From the NCBI GenBank assembly GCA_013002595.1, contig JABDJG010000005.1, forward strand, positions 1 to 7,611: a stretch of DNA of 7,611 bases, given 5' to 3'. The translations under genes and the position numbers were made by a program. This DNA comes from Hyphomicrobiales bacterium. Its GTDB lineage: Bacteria; Pseudomonadota; Alphaproteobacteria; Rhizobiales; Aestuariivirgaceae. The number at the start of each line of letters is the position of its first letter. The stretch's first letter is position 1. Under the pieces are notes generated by a model. The model worked only from the letters and a program-made list of their open reading frames with translations. It had not been told where the DNA came from and made no database searches. This document shows, one piece after another, positions 6,619-7,611 of this stretch.

Positions 6619-6644
6619 CATCTGCACCGCTGTGGGGGCAGATG
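6619..6644. repeat. Hairpin between the MlaC-like and MttB-like genes
   Basis: CATCTGC (6619-6625) and GCAGATG (6638-6644) form a 7-bp stem with a 12-nt loop, 22 nt beyond the stop of the leftward MlaC-like gene. TGACCAT (6615-6621) can instead pair with ATGGTCA (6663-6669), which includes that gene's stop codon. There is no U-run after the stem in the direction of transcription, so an intrinsic terminator is possible but not shown. Confidence 0.35.
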
Positions 6645-6666
6645 CAGGCTTTGCATTGAAAAATGG

Positions 6667-7284
6667 TCAGCGGACGTCGAGCTTGGCAACCACGCTTGCG
6701 CCGGCACCCAGATGGGTGAACAGGGCGCTCATCTTGTTACCGCCTTTTTTTATGACCGAGCTGAAATTGGAGCGCAGCAGCTGGGCGAGCCAGACGTTCT
6801 GGACGTTCACATCGGAGACCTTGCCGCGCTTGATGCGAAAGATGACCTTTTGCGGCGGGCGGCCGCCCAGTTGATTGAGCTTGCCTTCAACGGTCTTGCC
6901 CCGGCACCTGACCGTTTCGACCGAACTGGCGCGGAATTTCTTGGAAAAGCTGGCAAGGGTTTTCGAGACGTAGCTGCTGGTCAGCTTCACATAGGTGCCT
7001 TCTTGGGCTTTGGGCAGTTTCTTGCGGTGTTTGCCGAGCGCGAACAGGGCGATGGAGCGCATATCGGCATGCTTGCGCAATGCGCTGGCAAAGGCTGATG
7101 GCGATTTGGTCCTGGCGGCCTTGACCAAGGCGTTGCCGGCCCGTTCAGCAACGGCGCCTGCCGGACACGGCGCCGCTTCGACGGTCGTCACGTTGACGGA
7201 AAAGCCCAGCATTATGGCGGTGGTCAGCGCCATTGCGGTTCGGCGGGATGGCATGCTGGCAAGAATAGTTGTCGATGCACTCAT
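6667..7284 (-). CDS. Exported MlaC/Ttg2D-like phospholipid-binding protein
   Basis: 205 aa, close to the usual MlaC length. MlaC is the periplasmic carrier that shuttles phospholipids between the outer-membrane MlaA complex and the inner-membrane MlaFEDB transporter. The N-terminus has a signal peptide: SRR at 13-15, a hydrophobic stretch at about 16-30, and a cleavage site after VEA or VEAA (37-38) before PCPAG. The C-terminal part VIFRIKRGKVSDVNVQNVWLAQLLRSNFSSVIKKGGNKMSALFTHL carries the family's pattern (V-Y/F-R, KVxDV, G/NVWL, R-S-x-F, IxKGG, L). The mature protein is rich in Lys, as is common for small carrier proteins. The ATG at 7284 is preferred to the longer in-frame extension because AAGGAG (7295-7300) lies 10 nt upstream and the signal peptide starts here. 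No other mla gene is adjacent, so a related carrier role for another lipid is possible. Confidence 0.75.
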   Translation of the reverse strand: MSASTTILASMPSRRTAMALTTAIMLGFSVNVTTVEAAPCPAGAVAERAGNALVKAARTKSPSAFASALRKHADMRSIALFALGKHRKKLPKAQEGTYVKLTSSYVSKTLASFSKKFRASSVETVRCRGKTVEGKLNQLGGRPPQKVIFRIKRGKVSDVNVQNVWLAQLLRSNFSSVIKKGGNKMSALFTHLGAGASVVAKLDVR

Positions 7285-7378
7285 GTTTTGGCGGCTCCTT
7301 GTTGTTGCCTGGGGTGCGCCATCATTCAGCACAGCCTCAGTGCCCTTGCCCGTCCCATACCGACGTTTCGTAGCGGCA

Positions 7379-7406
7379 ACAATAATCACCGTGTGAGCAG
7401 TTGCAA
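7379..7406 (-). promoter_or_regulatory. Weak candidate promoter for the MlaC-like gene
   Basis: On the minus strand, TTGCAA (7401-7406, 4 of 6) is separated by 16 nt from TATTGT (7379-7384, 4 of 6). The leader to the ATG at 7284 would be about 90 nt. This is the best match in the 220-bp divergent gap for this direction, but could be chance. Confidence 0.25.
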
Positions 7407-7449
7407 GTGCGATTTGTCATTGGACGGCGGCAAATCAACAGGCAAGATG

Positions 7450-7478
7450 TTGACAATCGAACTACATAATGATATAAA
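7450..7478 (+). promoter_or_regulatory. Near-consensus sigma-70 promoter of the MetF-like gene
   Basis: TTGACA (7450-7455, 6 of 6) is followed after exactly 17 nt by TATAAA (7473-7478, 5 of 6). The expected start near 7485 gives a leader of only about 20 nt. The AT-rich stretch stands out from the GC-rich surroundings. A palindrome overlaps the -10 box and start point, indicating repression of an otherwise strong promoter (inference). Confidence 0.75.
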
Positions 7479-7491
7479 GATATTGTTATGT
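7464..7491. promoter_or_regulatory. Operator-like 28-bp imperfect palindrome over the MetF-like promoter
   Basis: Half-sites ACATAA-2-ATAT and ATAT-2-TTATGT are symmetric about 7477/7478, with 20 of 28 positions matching the reverse complement. The dyad covers the -10 box and the expected transcription start, where a dimeric repressor would block RNA polymerase. Methionine-cycle genes in Proteobacteria are often controlled by repressors such as ArsR-family SahR or by MetJ/MetR; I cannot assign the protein here. Confidence 0.55.
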
Positions 7492-7504
7492 GAAAGGGAA
7501 TGCC

Positions 7505-7611
7505 GTGACAACACTCTCCCAACGCGCCTTCAACGCCAACCGCAGCGGCGCGCCGATCACCGTGTCGTTTGAGGCCTTTCCAGCCCGCAATTCCGCCGAT
7601 CTGAAGGGTCT
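7505..7611 (+). CDS. Methylenetetrahydrofolate reductase (MetF-like), 5' part (cut by right edge)
   Basis: The first 35 codons are visible, from GTG at 7505 with AAGGGA (7494-7499) 5 nt upstream; the ATG at 7500 runs into a stop after two codons. Residues 17-35 (PITVSFEAFPARNSADLKG) align with the N-terminal beta strand of MetF (E. coli NVSFEFFPPRTSEM), placing Glu23 at the catalytic glutamate (Glu28 of E. coli). MetF interconverts methylene-THF and methyl-THF with FAD; beside an MttB-type methyltransferase it could oxidise methyl-THF in methyl-group catabolism, or supply methyl-THF for methionine. The hallmark FEFFPP reads FEAFPA, a variation that suggests a divergent paralogue. Only the N-terminus is available, so the call rests on one conserved block. 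Confidence 0.72.
   Translation, partial: MTTLSQRAFNANRSGAPITVSFEAFPARNSADLKG

Overview
The window looks like a high-G+C alphaproteobacterial chromosome segment, probably Rhizobiales-like or a marine relative. This is inferred from codon use, from Shine-Dalgarno-led ATG/GTG starts, and from the gene mix: a non-pyrrolysine MttB-family methyltransferase, a class III CoA-transferase, an amidase and Rid proteins. It contains seven protein-coding genes, two of them cut by the window edges, and one small non-autonomous mobile element.

Layout, left to right. (1) 1-493, leftward: 5' part of a SABATH-type (plant salicylate/jasmonate carboxyl methyltransferase-like) SAM-dependent methyltransferase. (2) 527-793: a 267-bp MITE-like element with 32-bp terminal inverted repeats (one mismatch), TA on both sides, and two internal hairpins, so that nearly the whole element can fold as a closing stem with two arms. 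(3) 903-2141, rightward: CaiB/BaiF class III CoA-transferase. (4) 2132-3595, 3609-4838 and 4904-6496, all leftward: an apparent operon read in the order MttB-family methyltransferase, triple-domain Rid/YjgF protein, amidase-signature hydrolase. Its last gene overlaps the end of the CoA-transferase gene tail to tail by 10 bp. (5) 6667-7284, leftward: exported MlaC/Ttg2D-like lipid-binding protein without other Mla genes in view. (6) 7505 onward, rightward: start of a methylenetetrahydrofolate reductase (MetF-like) gene behind a near-consensus sigma-70 promoter that overlaps a 28-bp imperfect palindrome, a probable operator.

How the genes may work together (inference). Non-pyrrolysine MttB homologues demethylate quaternary amines and pass the methyl group to a corrinoid protein and then to tetrahydrofolate; a MetF-like enzyme can oxidise methyl-THF for C1 metabolism. 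The amidase, Rid protein and CoA-transferase could process the rest of a nitrogenous, methylated compound by C-N bond hydrolysis, handling of reactive intermediates and CoA activation. No corrinoid protein or RamA-like activase is visible, so the pathway is incomplete in this window and the substrate cannot be named.

The most notable items are the two-armed MITE-like element sitting 33 bp upstream of a SABATH start codon, the three-domain Rid protein lacking the RidA catalytic arginine in every domain, the bacterial SABATH gene itself, and the operator-like palindrome at the MetF-like promoter.
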